This document shows, piece after piece, positions 34,327 through 43,244 of a DNA stretch of 64,000 bases (within the stretch, counting starts at the first letter, position 1; the number at the start of each line of letters is the position of its first letter). Origin of the DNA: Roseivirga sp. UBA6061 (GTDB lineage Bacteria; Bacteroidota; Bacteroidia; Cytophagales; Cyclobacteriaceae); NCBI GenBank assembly GCA_002427745.1, contig DIYF01000171.1, positions 28,399-92,398 of the forward strand, given 5' to 3'. The notes beneath the pieces are model-generated. The model was not told the origin of the DNA. It saw only the letters and a program-made list of their open reading frames with translations, and did no database searches. The position numbers and the translations under genes are program-made.

Positions 34327-36111
34327 GTGAAAGAATTAAGCCACCTCAATAAGTACCTCTACAAGTACAAGCATCTGTTATTACTAGGCTTCCTGTTCCT
34401 GGTAATCTCCAACTACTTTGCGGTATGGCCCGCCCGTGTAGTACGCTATGCCCTTGACTATGTTACAGAGAGCTTTACACTCTACCGGGTGTTTGAAGGA
34501 GGTGATCTGAGCTCATCTATTTTCAGCGAGCTGGAAACAGGCGTACTGATTCTCGGTGCCCTGATGATCCTGATGGCATTACTGCGGGGTTTCTTTCTTT
34601 TTCTGGTAAGGCAGACCATCATTGTGATGTCGCGCAAGATAGAGTACGACCTCAAAAATGAGATTTACGAACAGTACCAGTCTCTGCCGCTGAGCTTTTA
34701 CCGCAGAAATAACACAGGTGACCTGATGAACCGTATTTCTGAGGATGTAAGCAGAGTAAGGATGTACCTGGGGCCGGCTATCATGTACGGTGTCAACCTG
34801 CTGATACTCTTCCCAATGGTAATCTATCAGATGCTCAGGGTAAATGCTGAGCTCACCATGTACGCTCTTCTACCGCTCCCTCTGCTGTCAGTGGGCATCT
34901 ACTTCGTCAACAATATCATCAATAAGCGCTCGGAAGAGATTCAGAGGAGCCTTTCGAACCTGTCCACCTTTGTACAGGAAGCCTTTTCAGGAATCAGGGT
35001 GATTAAATCTTTCGTCAGAGAACGCGACTCTGCCCGCACTTTCCTAAAAGAAAGCGAGGACTATAAGCACAAGTCTCTGAGGTTGATTTTTGTAAATGCC
35101 TTGTTCTTTCCCCTGATCATGGCGCTGATCGGACTGAGTGTCATTCTTACGATTTACATAGGCGGCAACCAGGTGATACAGGGACAGATCAGCTATGGCA
35201 ATATTGCCGAGTTTGTGATTTATGTCAACATGCTCACCTGGCCCGTGACTTCACTGGGCTGGATCACCAGTATTATCCAGCGGGCAGCGGCTTCCCAGAA
35301 AAGGATCAACGAGTTTTTACAGGAAGAAAACAGCATTGTCTCCACTGAAAATGTGGTGGCTGATATTGCCGGTGATATCACTTTCAGAAATGTAAGCTTC
35401 ACCTACCCGGATTCTGGTATTGTGGCACTGAAAGATATCAGCTTTGAAGTGAAGGCGGGAGAGTCCATCGCCATCATTGGCACGACCGGTTCCGGCAAGA
35501 GTACCATAGCCAACCTCATCAGCCGTATGTATGACACTTCTGAAGGAAATATTACGGTAGACAGTAAAGACATTCGCAGCTTCAATCTTTCATCGCTAAG
35601 AACACAGATTGGCTACGTACCCCAGGATATCTTCCTTTTCTCCGATACTATTGAGGATAACATCGCTTTTGGAGGAGATAATATCACAAAGGAGCAGATC
35701 ATTCAGGCCGCCAAAGATGCAGACCTTTATAAAAACATTGAGGACTTCCCCGATGGCTTCAAAACCATGCTGGGAGAGCGGGGTATCACCCTTTCCGGTG
35801 GACAGAAGCAAAGAGCCTCTATTGCACGGGCCATTGTGCGTAACCCCAGTATTCTGATTCTGGATGATGCCCTCTCTGCCGTGGATACCAATACGGAGAA
35901 CACCATCCTTAACAGTCTTGCGAGAATTATGAAGGGCCGTACTTCTGTGATTATCTCTCACCGTGTTTCGTCTGCCAAGCTGGCGGACAAGATCATTGTG
36001 CTTGACGATGGAAAGATCATTGAGCAGGGCACCAACGAAAGCTTACTGGCTCAGGATGGTGTTTACAAAGAGCTTTACGAGAAACAGCTACAGCAGGAAG
36101 AGACTGAATAG
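34327..36111 (+). CDS. ABC exporter half-transporter with degenerate Walker B site
   Basis: The 594-residue half-exporter has a six-helix membrane domain (about 20-330) and an ATPase domain. The Walker A motif is GTTGSGKST, the signature LSGGQKQR, and Walker B ILILDDALSAVD. The catalytic glutamate after Walker B is aspartate (D514), the hallmark of the non-hydrolysing site of heterodimeric exporters such as the TM287/288 type. The second half-transporter of this window (36795-38567) keeps the glutamate. The start is GTG. Drug or lipid export is likely, without a known substrate. Confidence 0.9.
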   Translation: MKELSHLNKYLYKYKHLLLLGFLFLVISNYFAVWPARVVRYALDYVTESFTLYRVFEGGDLSSSIFSELETGVLILGALMILMALLRGFFLFLVRQTIIVMSRKIEYDLKNEIYEQYQSLPLSFYRRNNTGDLMNRISEDVSRVRMYLGPAIMYGVNLLILFPMVIYQMLRVNAELTMYALLPLPLLSVGIYFVNNIINKRSEEIQRSLSNLSTFVQEAFSGIRVIKSFVRERDSARTFLKESEDYKHKSLRLIFVNALFFPLIMALIGLSVILTIYIGGNQVIQGQISYGNIAEFVIYVNMLTWPVTSLGWITSIIQRAAASQKRINEFLQEENSIVSTENVVADIAGDITFRNVSFTYPDSGIVALKDISFEVKAGESIAIIGTTGSGKSTIANLISRMYDTSEGNITVDSKDIRSFNLSSLRTQIGYVPQDIFLFSDTIEDNIAFGGDNITKEQIIQAAKDADLYKNIEDFPDGFKTMLGERGITLSGGQKQRASIARAIVRNPSILILDDALSAVDTNTENTILNSLARIMKGRTSVIISHRVSSAKLADKIIVLDDGKIIEQGTNESLLAQDGVYKELYEKQLQQEETE

Positions 36112-36273
36112 GGTATTTGCGCCTGGTCAGGTTTTTCCAAATACATCGTAAGGATTTAGTGCCTGCCTCTTTCGGGCGGGTTATCAGTAAATTGGTTGAT
36201 CTGTTGTCTGGCTTATTGGCGAGCGGATACTAGCAACATATAATCAGGTACAGGCCAGGCACCTCGCCTGGTG

Positions 36274-36798
36274 CTACCTCACCGGCATATCAATCATTAT
36301 AATTCGCTCGCTAATGTATTGCTCAATAGTAAAATCTGACAGAGAAAAACGGAGTTCATCTGCTTTTTCGAGCATGCGCTCTTCTACCGTTTCGGAATTT
36401 GGCATTACCGAGTTATGCGCTTCTATTGTGGCTCTTACCGCTCTTCTGGCAGGAATTGTCAGCCTTTGATAACCTTCCGGCAAATCGGAGGTGCCCTGAC
36501 TCAGCTTTATTCCCACAAACACATTTACCTGCTCATCCGTCAGCGTGGTGTCCTTATAGTGTATCAGTGTCAGCACACCATCTACTCTTCCTTGCTGAAC
36601 ATATTCACGTGCATCAAAAAAGGCATTGCGCAGCGTATCACTATCACCATTGCCTTTGAACCTAATCCCGACTATGTTGTAGTCGCTTACATTCTCAACA
36701 GTCACCTCAACTTTGTTGAGTCCGCCAAGGAAGAAATATACGCCAATGGCTCCGGCCAGCATAACGGCCAGCACACCCAGGATTGTTCGCTTGTTCAT
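36274..36798 (-). CDS. Membrane-anchored GyrI-like small-molecule-binding protein
   Basis: This 174-residue protein has an N-terminal membrane helix (about 7-26) and a domain with strands of the type VSDYNIVGIRFKG and later YQRLTIPARRAVRATIEAH. This resembles the GyrI-like effector-binding fold seen at the C-terminus of AraC and MerR regulators. Here it has no DNA-binding part. Its ATG overlaps the stop of the ABC exporter gene by four bases, so it is translated with it. It may bind the exporter's substrate or a stress signal. Confidence 0.6.
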   Translation of the reverse strand: MNKRTILGVLAVMLAGAIGVYFFLGGLNKVEVTVENVSDYNIVGIRFKGNGDSDTLRNAFFDAREYVQQGRVDGVLTLIHYKDTTLTDEQVNVFVGIKLSQGTSDLPEGYQRLTIPARRAVRATIEAHNSVMPNSETVEERMLEKADELRFSLSDFTIEQYISERIIMIDMPVR

Positions 36799-38567
36799 GT
36801 ACTTATTACTTCTTTGTACTGCATCTGATGGAGTTCCGTGTAATAACCTCCAAGCTCCAGAAGCTCCTGATGCGTACCCATTTCTTTAATCTCACCCTTA
36901 TCCAGCACAATGATTTTGTCTGCCCCCTGAATGGTAGACAGGCGGTGAGCAATCACAACTGCCGTACGTCCTTTCATCAGTACTTCTATGGCATTCTGGA
37001 TCAACTCTTCCGTCTCCGAATCTACTGAGGAGGTTGCCTCATCCAGCACAATGATTTTGGGATCGTAGACCATGGCCCGCACAAAAGAGATCAGCTGTCT
37101 CTGACCCACAGAAAGTGTTGAGCCCCTCTCCATTACATTGTAGTCAAGGCCTCCAGGGAGTCGCTGGATAAACTTCCTCGCTCCTACCAGCTCAGCGGCA
37201 AACAGGATTTCTTCTTCTGTAATATCGGGATTGCCCAGGGTAATATTTTCGCGAATAGTGTCTGAAAAAAGGAATACATCCTGCAACACAACTCCGATGT
37301 TCTGACGCAAAGCGGAGAGGTCATACTGTTTCAGATCCACGCCATCTACCGAGATACTTCCCTTGTTAATCTCATAAAAGCGACTGAGCAGGTTGATGAC
37401 AGAAGATTTACCTGCTCCGGTAGCTCCTACCAAAGCCACCGTCTGCCCCTCCTTTACATCGAAGGTGATATCTTTGAGCACATACTCTTCTTCTTTGTAT
37501 GCAAACCATACATTCTTAAAATATACATCTCCTTTGAACTGCTCGGGAACGTAATCTCCTTCGTCAGTAATATGCTCATCGCTGTCTAGCAGATCGAAAA
37601 TTCTGTTAGAGCTCACAATACCCATTTGCAATGTATTGAAGCGGTCTGCTATCATGCGAATAGGACGGAAGAACATCTGAATGTACATGATAAAGGCAAT
37701 GATCATTCCTGGCCCCGTACCGGAGCTGATCAGGATACTTCTGGCACCATACCATACTGCCATACCAATAGCAATGGCCTGAATGATTTCTGCCACAGGA
37801 AAGTAAACCGCATAGTACATAACTGACCGGATATGCGCCTTTCTGTGCTCCCGGTTGATTTCTTTAAACTTCTCGTACTCTCTCTTTTCGGCTCCGAAAA
37901 TCTGCACGATGTTCATTCCGGATACATGCTCCTGTACAAAAGAATTGAGATTAGATACGGCATTCCTCACATCATTGAAGGTTACCTTGATCTTCTCTTT
38001 GAAAACGTAGGTACTGAAAATAAGCAGGGGTAATGTAGACAAGCTGATCAGGGTCAGCTTCCAGTCCATATAAAACATTACCGCAATGAGCACAATCAGT
38101 TGTAACAGATCGCCAATGAGGGCGGCAAGCCCTTCGCTGAATACATTGGAAAGCGTTTCGATGTCTGAAACATTCCTGGTCACCAGCCTGCCAATAGGCG
38201 TGTTATCGAAAAACTTCAGCTTAAGCTTGAGCAGGTGTTGATAAAGCCTGATCCGGATATCCTTGATGATGGTCTGCCCCACCCAGCCTGAAAGGTAGGT
38301 ATGAGAATACTGCACCATGGCCAGCAAAAAGAGGTGACCAATCAACAGACTGATCATGAAGACCAACCCCTGATAGTCGCCCACAGGCACATAGCCATCA
38401 ATGGCCTTTTGTACCAGCCAGGGTCTTACGGGGGTAAGCACGGCTAAAAACACCGTAAGAAATACCAGCAGGTAGAAGCGCTTGATATAAGGCCTGGCAA
38501 ACTGAAAGAGCCTTTTCAGGACCTTAAAGTCTACGATGTTTCCACTCTTTACTTTCTCTTTCTCCAA
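36795..38567 (-). CDS. ABC exporter half-transporter (canonical ATPase site)
   Basis: This 590-residue half-exporter has six membrane helices (about 25-310) and an ATPase domain. Walker A is GATGAGKSS, the signature LSVGQRQL, and Walker B IIVLDEATSSVD with catalytic E510. It follows truA after four bases, and its stop overlaps the GyrI-like gene. Together with the 34327-36111 protein, whose site is degenerate, it could form a heterodimer, although the two genes are on opposite strands. Family membership is clear; substrate is not. Confidence 0.93.
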   Translation of the reverse strand: MEKEKVKSGNIVDFKVLKRLFQFARPYIKRFYLLVFLTVFLAVLTPVRPWLVQKAIDGYVPVGDYQGLVFMISLLIGHLFLLAMVQYSHTYLSGWVGQTIIKDIRIRLYQHLLKLKLKFFDNTPIGRLVTRNVSDIETLSNVFSEGLAALIGDLLQLIVLIAVMFYMDWKLTLISLSTLPLLIFSTYVFKEKIKVTFNDVRNAVSNLNSFVQEHVSGMNIVQIFGAEKREYEKFKEINREHRKAHIRSVMYYAVYFPVAEIIQAIAIGMAVWYGARSILISSGTGPGMIIAFIMYIQMFFRPIRMIADRFNTLQMGIVSSNRIFDLLDSDEHITDEGDYVPEQFKGDVYFKNVWFAYKEEEYVLKDITFDVKEGQTVALVGATGAGKSSVINLLSRFYEINKGSISVDGVDLKQYDLSALRQNIGVVLQDVFLFSDTIRENITLGNPDITEEEILFAAELVGARKFIQRLPGGLDYNVMERGSTLSVGQRQLISFVRAMVYDPKIIVLDEATSSVDSETEELIQNAIEVLMKGRTAVVIAHRLSTIQGADKIIVLDKGEIKEMGTHQELLELGGYYTELHQMQYKEVIST

Positions 38568-38571
38568 AAGA

Positions 38572-39318
38572 TCAATCTCTATACACTGAATCAGGGTATA
38601 CTACCGAGGTAAGGTAAAGACCATGGGCAGGTACGGCCCTGCCTGCTTTCCTCCTGTCTTGTGATTCAATAATATTAACAAAATCTGTTACAGTAAGTTT
38701 CCCCAACCCAACATCCAGTAGCGTGCCTACCAAGGCACGTACCATACCGCGGAGAAACCTGTTTGCTGTAACGTGGAAGACAAGGGAATCGTTTTGCTTT
38801 TCCCAGCGCGCTTCTTTAATGGTGCAAATAAATGTATTTACCTCCGTTTTTACCTTACTAAAGCTCTCGAAGTTCTGCTCTCCCAGGAGCTTTTTCGCAG
38901 CTTCATTCATAAGCGGCACATCTACCACCTTTGGATGGTAATAGCTCAGCTTTTCCAGAAAAGGTGACTTGGCCTGATGCATAAAGTACTGATAGCTTCT
39001 TTGCGTGGCATCAAAGCGCGTGTGGGCCTCGTCATGCACCTTTCTGACAGACTGAATGCTGATATCTCTGGGTAGAAAGCTGTTGAGTTTATAAACCAGG
39101 TCATCAGGCAGATGCCCCTCCATATCAAAATGGGCGATCTGATGAGTAGCGTGTACTCCCGTGTCGGTTCGGCCACTTCCCATGATCTCAATCCTGGTAC
39201 GGAGCAAGGTGCTGAGACATTTCTCCAGCTCAGCCTGCACGGTATGCGCATTTTCCTGAATCTGCCAGCCATGGTAGGCCGTGCCGTTATATGCAATATC
39301 GAGAAAGTAGCGAGACAA
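38572..39318 (-). CDS. truA: tRNA pseudouridine(38-40) synthase
   Basis: This enzyme makes pseudouridine at positions 38-40 of the tRNA anticodon arm. The catalytic aspartate is D52 in GSGRTDTGVHA. FLRGMVRALVGTLLDVG and the preceding SLVFHVTANR are conserved. The length of 248 residues is normal. It lies 43 bases after the thiolase gene and just before the ABC exporter. Confidence 0.96.
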   Translation of the reverse strand: MSRYFLDIAYNGTAYHGWQIQENAHTVQAELEKCLSTLLRTRIEIMGSGRTDTGVHATHQIAHFDMEGHLPDDLVYKLNSFLPRDISIQSVRKVHDEAHTRFDATQRSYQYFMHQAKSPFLEKLSYYHPKVVDVPLMNEAAKKLLGEQNFESFSKVKTEVNTFICTIKEARWEKQNDSLVFHVTANRFLRGMVRALVGTLLDVGLGKLTVTDFVNIIESQDRRKAGRAVPAHGLYLTSVVYPDSVYRD

Positions 39319-39361
39319 GGCTGGTTATTTGTGAATCAGTCAGTGGTTTAAGATTCAGAGG

Positions 39362-40561
39362 TCAGAGCTTTTCGTAGATGATGGCAGCCCCCTGCCCTAC
39401 TCCAATACACATTGTGGCAAGACCATACTTTGCTTCTGGTCGTTTCTGCATTTCATGGAGCAGAGTTGTAGAGATACGTGTACCGCTGCCTCCCAGTGGA
39501 TGGCCAATGGCGATAGAGCCTCCGTTGACATTCACCTTATCCGGGTCAAGGCCAAGCTCCTGGATGCAGGGAATTGACTGGGCTGCAAAAGCTTCATTCA
39601 ATTCTATCAGATCCAGGTCATTTACCGTGAGTCCGGCACGTTTCAATGCTTTTTGCGTAGCAGGGATAGGACCTACTCCCATAATATCAGGAGAAACTCC
39701 TGCAATCGCCATAGACATAACCCTGGCCATTGGTTTTAGGTCAAGACTTTTCAACGTCTCTTCATTCACCATCAAAGCTGCTGCGGAGCCATCGTTGATA
39801 CCGGAAGAGTTACCAGCGGTTACCGTACCATCTTTTCTGAAAGCGGGCTTGAGCGTTCCCAGCTTCTCTAAAGAAGAGAGCCTTGGGTGCTCATCTTTTT
39901 TAAAGATGATCGGGTCAGCTTTTCGCTGTGGTACTTCTACCGGAATCAGTTCATTGTCAAACTTGCCGGCTTCATGTGCCGCTTTATATTTCAACTGAGT
40001 GTTGTGAGCAAACTCGTCCTGCGCCTCGCGGCTTACTTTCCAGCGTTCGGCCACATTTTCAGCGGTTTCGCCCATTCCATAGGGGTAGTGCAAATCAGCT
40101 AGTTTGGGGTTGATAAAACGCCAGCCGATCGTAGTATCAAACATATTTACGGCTCTGCCATAAGCCCCTTCAGACTTACCCTGCACGAACGGGGCACGGG
40201 TCATACTCTCAACACCTCCGGCAATATAGGCCTGCCCCTCTCCCAGCATCAGTCCACGGGCTGCATCCATGATAGACTGCAAGCCAGAAGCACAAAGTCT
40301 GTTGACTGTGACACCCCCTGTTTCCAGTGGAATGCCTGCTAAAAGCAAAGCCATGCGCGCTACATTTCGATTGTCTTCTCCGGCCTGATTAGCCGCTCCG
40401 AAAATCACATCCTCCAGCAGCTCGGGAGCGAAAGACGGGTTTCTTTCCATTAAGCCCTTGATGGCAATAGCGGCCAGGTCATCGGGGCGTACAGATGCCA
40501 GGGTACCCCCGAATTTCCCCACGGGTGTACGGGCTATATCTACTATGTATGCTGATTCCAT
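39362..40561 (-). CDS. Acetyl-CoA C-acyltransferase (thiolase)
   Basis: This 399-residue thiolase carries out the last step of fatty-acid beta-oxidation, or the reverse condensation. The nucleophilic cysteine is C90 in NRLCASGLQS. The catalytic histidine is H354 in AIGHPLGGSG, and the second cysteine is C385 in TMCIGVGQG. The start at 40561 (MESAYIVDIARTPVG) fits the family; an in-frame ATG 18 codons earlier adds an unlike stretch. The family is FadA/PcaF-like; beta-oxidation use is inferred. Confidence 0.93.
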   Translation of the reverse strand: MESAYIVDIARTPVGKFGGTLASVRPDDLAAIAIKGLMERNPSFAPELLEDVIFGAANQAGEDNRNVARMALLLAGIPLETGGVTVNRLCASGLQSIMDAARGLMLGEGQAYIAGGVESMTRAPFVQGKSEGAYGRAVNMFDTTIGWRFINPKLADLHYPYGMGETAENVAERWKVSREAQDEFAHNTQLKYKAAHEAGKFDNELIPVEVPQRKADPIIFKKDEHPRLSSLEKLGTLKPAFRKDGTVTAGNSSGINDGSAAALMVNEETLKSLDLKPMARVMSMAIAGVSPDIMGVGPIPATQKALKRAGLTVNDLDLIELNEAFAAQSIPCIQELGLDPDKVNVNGGSIAIGHPLGGSGTRISTTLLHEMQKRPEAKYGLATMCIGVGQGAAIIYEKL

Positions 40562-40659
40562 TTCCTCTGTTTGTTTACTGATTGCGAAATAACTGATTTT
40601 TGAGTGGGCTGGCAAGGCAGAGGTTATGTGAGTCTGCAGTTTTAGCTATTTGTAGTGGT

Positions 40660-40735
40660 GAGAGGGAGGTAGTGGGAAGTGAGAGGTAAGAGGTAGGAAG
40701 TAGGTGATTAATTAAGACTAGAGGTAAGAGGTAAG
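40660..40735. repeat. GA-rich short direct repeats upstream of the four-helix-bundle gene
   Basis: The stretch repeats units such as GAGGTAAGAGGTA and GGAAGTAGGT, so it is very purine-rich on the plus strand. One unit, GTGAGAGGTAAGAGGT (40679-40694), has an inverted partner downstream of the next gene (41225-41242). Confidence 0.65.
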
Positions 40736-40821
40736 ACAGAAATTATGCAGCCTAAAAACTATCTTCTGATACATTTTAAACTGCACTTTATTATTTAAAC
40801 AATTAGTAAAACCATCACACT

Positions 40822-41181
40822 ATGCCTATTCAGAAAGTACGAGACCTTGAGGTTTACTGCCTGTCATTCGACCTGGCCATGATGGTTTTCAGAATGACCT
40901 TGAAATTTCCTCAGGAAGAAAAATACTCTCTGACCGATCAAATTAGAAGGTCATCCAGGTCCATTTCTGCCAATATTTCAGAAGGCTTTGGCAAAAGGCA
41001 CTATACCGCAGAATTCAAAAGGTATCTTACCAACAGTATGGGGTCATTAGAAGAAACGAAATCGTGGCTGGAGTTTGCTGAGGCCTGCCAATATATAGAT
41101 ACTAACTTATTTAAATCGCTGTATAAACAGTATGAACAGCTAGGTTCTAAGCTCTATCGCCTTCATGATTCATGGTCCTAA
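40822..41181 (+). CDS. Four-helix-bundle protein (23S rRNA intervening-sequence/S23 family)
   Basis: This 119-residue protein has the signature DLEVYCLSFDLAMMVFRMTLKFPQEEKYSLTDQIRRSSRSISANISEGFGKR. That is the family first seen encoded in 23S rRNA intervening sequences and also found free in genomes. Its job is not well known; related folds include the Avd accessory protein of diversity-generating retroelements. No reverse transcriptase is near. The gene is flanked by GA-rich inverted repeats, which suggests a mobile-like unit. Confidence 0.9.
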   Translation: MPIQKVRDLEVYCLSFDLAMMVFRMTLKFPQEEKYSLTDQIRRSSRSISANISEGFGKRHYTAEFKRYLTNSMGSLEETKSWLEFAEACQYIDTNLFKSLYKQYEQLGSKLYRLHDSWS

Positions 41182-41224
41182 AGTGACTGAAGCCTTGACG
41201 AATCATCTTTCGGCCCTACTTTTC

Positions 41225-41242
41225 ACCTCTTACATCTCTCAC
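41225..41242. repeat. Inverted partner of the GA-rich upstream repeat
   Basis: ACCTCTTACATCTCTCAC is the near complement of GTGAGAGGTAAGAGGT (40679-40694), with two extra bases. The two arms enclose the four-helix-bundle gene. Confidence 0.5.
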
Positions 41243-41330
41243 ACCGAAGCACAACTAACCTTATCCCAATAGAAGTCACCCTTCAACCCAAAACTCCCTG
41301 CCAAAAGAACACCGAATAAATCCAAATACC

Positions 41331-41338
41331 TATATTTG
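41331..41338 (+). promoter_or_regulatory. Possible -7 element (TATATTTG) of the DUF4293 gene
   Basis: TATATTTG matches TAnnTTTG and lies 22 bases upstream of the ATG. No clear TTTG -33 box is present. Confidence 0.42.
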
Positions 41339-41360
41339 CGCTCTCAAAAAAGGGACTGTT

Positions 41361-41858
41361 ATGATACAAAGAGTACAAACCATTTTCTTAATGTTGATTG
41401 CTCTCTGCATGGGGCTTATGTTGGCTTATTATATCTGGGGTGAGTTAATTCCTGATCAAAACAGGGTGATCTCATTTTCGGCCTTTAAAATGGAAGTGAT
41501 CGATACCCAGGGTACTCTTCAGAATGTATCAGATGATGTAGTAGTAGATAGCCAAAACACCTGGTATATAGGTGCTCTCGCTATCCTTTCTGTCATTACG
41601 GCTATGTTCTCAATATTCATGTTTAAGAACAGGCTGACCCAGATGAAACTGGGTGCCCTTAACTCACTTTTCATGGTGGCGACTCTGGCCATCAGCTACC
41701 TGCACATTAACCGGTTTGAAAAGATCTTTCCTGAAACCGTGGGACAAACTCAGCTGGGTTTCTTCCTGCCGGTAGCCGCCATGTTGCTGAATATGATTGC
41801 CAATCGCTTTATCCGCAAGGATGAAAAGCTGGTTAAATCTGTAGACCGTATTCGCTGA
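41361..41858 (+). CDS. DUF4293 family membrane protein
   Basis: The 165-residue protein begins MIQRVQTIFLMLIALCMG, the usual opening of DUF4293 membrane proteins of Bacteroidota. It has four hydrophobic helices (about 6-28, 68-88, 96-118, 128-150). No function is known. It is transcribed alone, convergent with the barrel gene that follows. Confidence 0.85.
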   Translation: MIQRVQTIFLMLIALCMGLMLAYYIWGELIPDQNRVISFSAFKMEVIDTQGTLQNVSDDVVVDSQNTWYIGALAILSVITAMFSIFMFKNRLTQMKLGALNSLFMVATLAISYLHINRFEKIFPETVGQTQLGFFLPVAAMLLNMIANRFIRKDEKLVKSVDRIR

Positions 41859-41954
41859 CCCGACAGGTTAACTACAGATGGGGAATGAGCCGGCACGGAC
41901 GGTTGACCTGGTCCGTGCATTTAGCCTCTCATTCAACATACATTCTGCTACACC

Positions 41955-42608
41955 TTACTTCTTTTTGCGGAAGGGTATCGTATAGCCAAAACCCAGCTTA
42001 AAGTCGAAATTGCTGCCATCGATACTCTGAACCTCTGAAGATCTGCGGTTGGGGACGTAGCCAATTCTGCCATCAATAAACCAACCGCTGTCAAACTGCT
42101 TGCGGTAGCCGTAATAAATACCAATTCTTGGTAGTGTGGATATGTTTTTGCCGTGGGTCGGGGTGTTGAAGACGTCAATAAAGGGATTGAGCGAGTACCT
42201 CGTATAGGCCGCCACATCCTTCACTGCCAGACTGAGATAATGTCCGGAGAACTTACTTTTACCGAAGTAGTATTTGATATCTAAATCCAGCCCCAGAAGC
42301 ACATCATGGTAGGTGAATGAGTTGCCCGAGCCTTTGATGACTTCCGGTGTAAAGCTTCTTCCAAAATTGAAGCCGGAAGTCAGCGTAGCTGATGCGGTGA
42401 GTCTGGGACTTAAGACATACTCATAGCTGAGGTCAAACTTGTAATTCCGGTTGTTGTTTTGTCTGCCCCAGGGCAATTGCACCCCCACTCTCAGAAAAGC
42501 ACCGGGTGTATCCGGTTCTTTATCAGGTTCAACGTCTGTCTGGGCAAATACCTGAAGTGAGAGGCTGAGACAAAGGAAAATAGCGATAGATCGTATTAGA
42601 GTTTTCAT
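41955..42608 (-). CDS. Predicted outer-membrane beta-barrel protein
   Basis: The 217-residue secreted protein has a signal peptide (MKTLIRSIAIFLCLSLSLQVFAQ) and many alternating strands (YKFDLSYEYVLSPRLTASATLTSGF, LDLDIKYYFGKSKFSGHYLSLAVKD), ending in FGYTIPF before a basic tail. This fits a small outer-membrane barrel. The ATG at 42608 starts the signal peptide cleanly. It lies 97 bases after the FKBP-like lipoprotein gene at 42705 and may belong to the same operon, though the gap makes this less sure. Confidence 0.6.
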   Translation of the reverse strand: MKTLIRSIAIFLCLSLSLQVFAQTDVEPDKEPDTPGAFLRVGVQLPWGRQNNNRNYKFDLSYEYVLSPRLTASATLTSGFNFGRSFTPEVIKGSGNSFTYHDVLLGLDLDIKYYFGKSKFSGHYLSLAVKDVAAYTRYSLNPFIDVFNTPTHGKNISTLPRIGIYYGYRKQFDSGWFIDGRIGYVPNRRSSEVQSIDGSNFDFKLGFGYTIPFRKKK

Positions 42609-42704
42609 ACTTTTTATTTTCTCTAAAGACAATCAGCAAGACCTTCCGGCTGGAAAGCATTTGTTAAAAAAGGTTATAGCTCAGGTTAAGAGATGTTAAA
42701 CCGG

Positions 42705-43244
42705 TTAGCCCCCGGGTTCCACATCCACAATTTCGATTTCTACCAAAACAGGTGTGTAAGGAGGAATAAATCTGTTTCCGGCAAAGACACGACCTCCGCC
42801 TCCAAAAGCCTGATGGGAAGGTACCAGCATGTGAATTTTACTTTCTTCTTTACCCAAAAGAAAAGCAACGTTCAAAAAGCCGAGTCTTCCATTGGAAAAG
42901 CTATAAATAATATCTCTGACAGGCATATTATCGATAGGGGGCAGGTTATTGGCAGCACGGACTTCTTCCAGGTTGGTATCCATCAGCGTACTGTCCAGCA
43001 GATAAATCTGATAGTTAAAATATACGGTATCCTCCAGCTCTATCGGCCTGCCAATGCCTTCATTGGAAATCTGATAACGAATATCTGACTCATGCACCTC
43101 CACAGAGTAATTATGTCTTGCGATGAAGTCATTTATTTCCATCAGCTGCCCTGCCAGGATTTCTTCAAAGTCAAAGAGCACCTCTTCTGAGCAGGAAGTT
43201 ATCTGTATCAGCAGTATGACCGCAAAAATGTGTTTTAGTTTCAT
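42705..43244 (-). CDS. FKBP-like lipoprotein (copy 1)
   Basis: This 179-residue lipoprotein has its lipid cysteine in QITSCSEEV. The FKBP-like core is recognisable from DTVYFNYQIYLLDSTLMDTN and from the end LVPSHQAFGGGGRVFAGNRFIPPYTPVLVEIEIVD. This resembles the IPPxxxLxFEVELxD end of the family. Several usual active-site aromatic residues seem missing, so isomerase activity is doubtful. The start overlaps the upstream barrel-like gene by four bases. It is related to the 44026-44595 lipoprotein. Confidence 0.72.
   Translation of the reverse strand: MKLKHIFAVILLIQITSCSEEVLFDFEEILAGQLMEINDFIARHNYSVEVHESDIRYQISNEGIGRPIELEDTVYFNYQIYLLDSTLMDTNLEEVRAANNLPPIDNMPVRDIIYSFSNGRLGFLNVAFLLGKEESKIHMLVPSHQAFGGGGRVFAGNRFIPPYTPVLVEIEIVDVEPGG

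Noticed and set aside
40660..40740. GA-rich repeats considered as a CRISPR array
   Set aside because: Units are short and irregular, with no spacers of constant length and no cas genes nearby.
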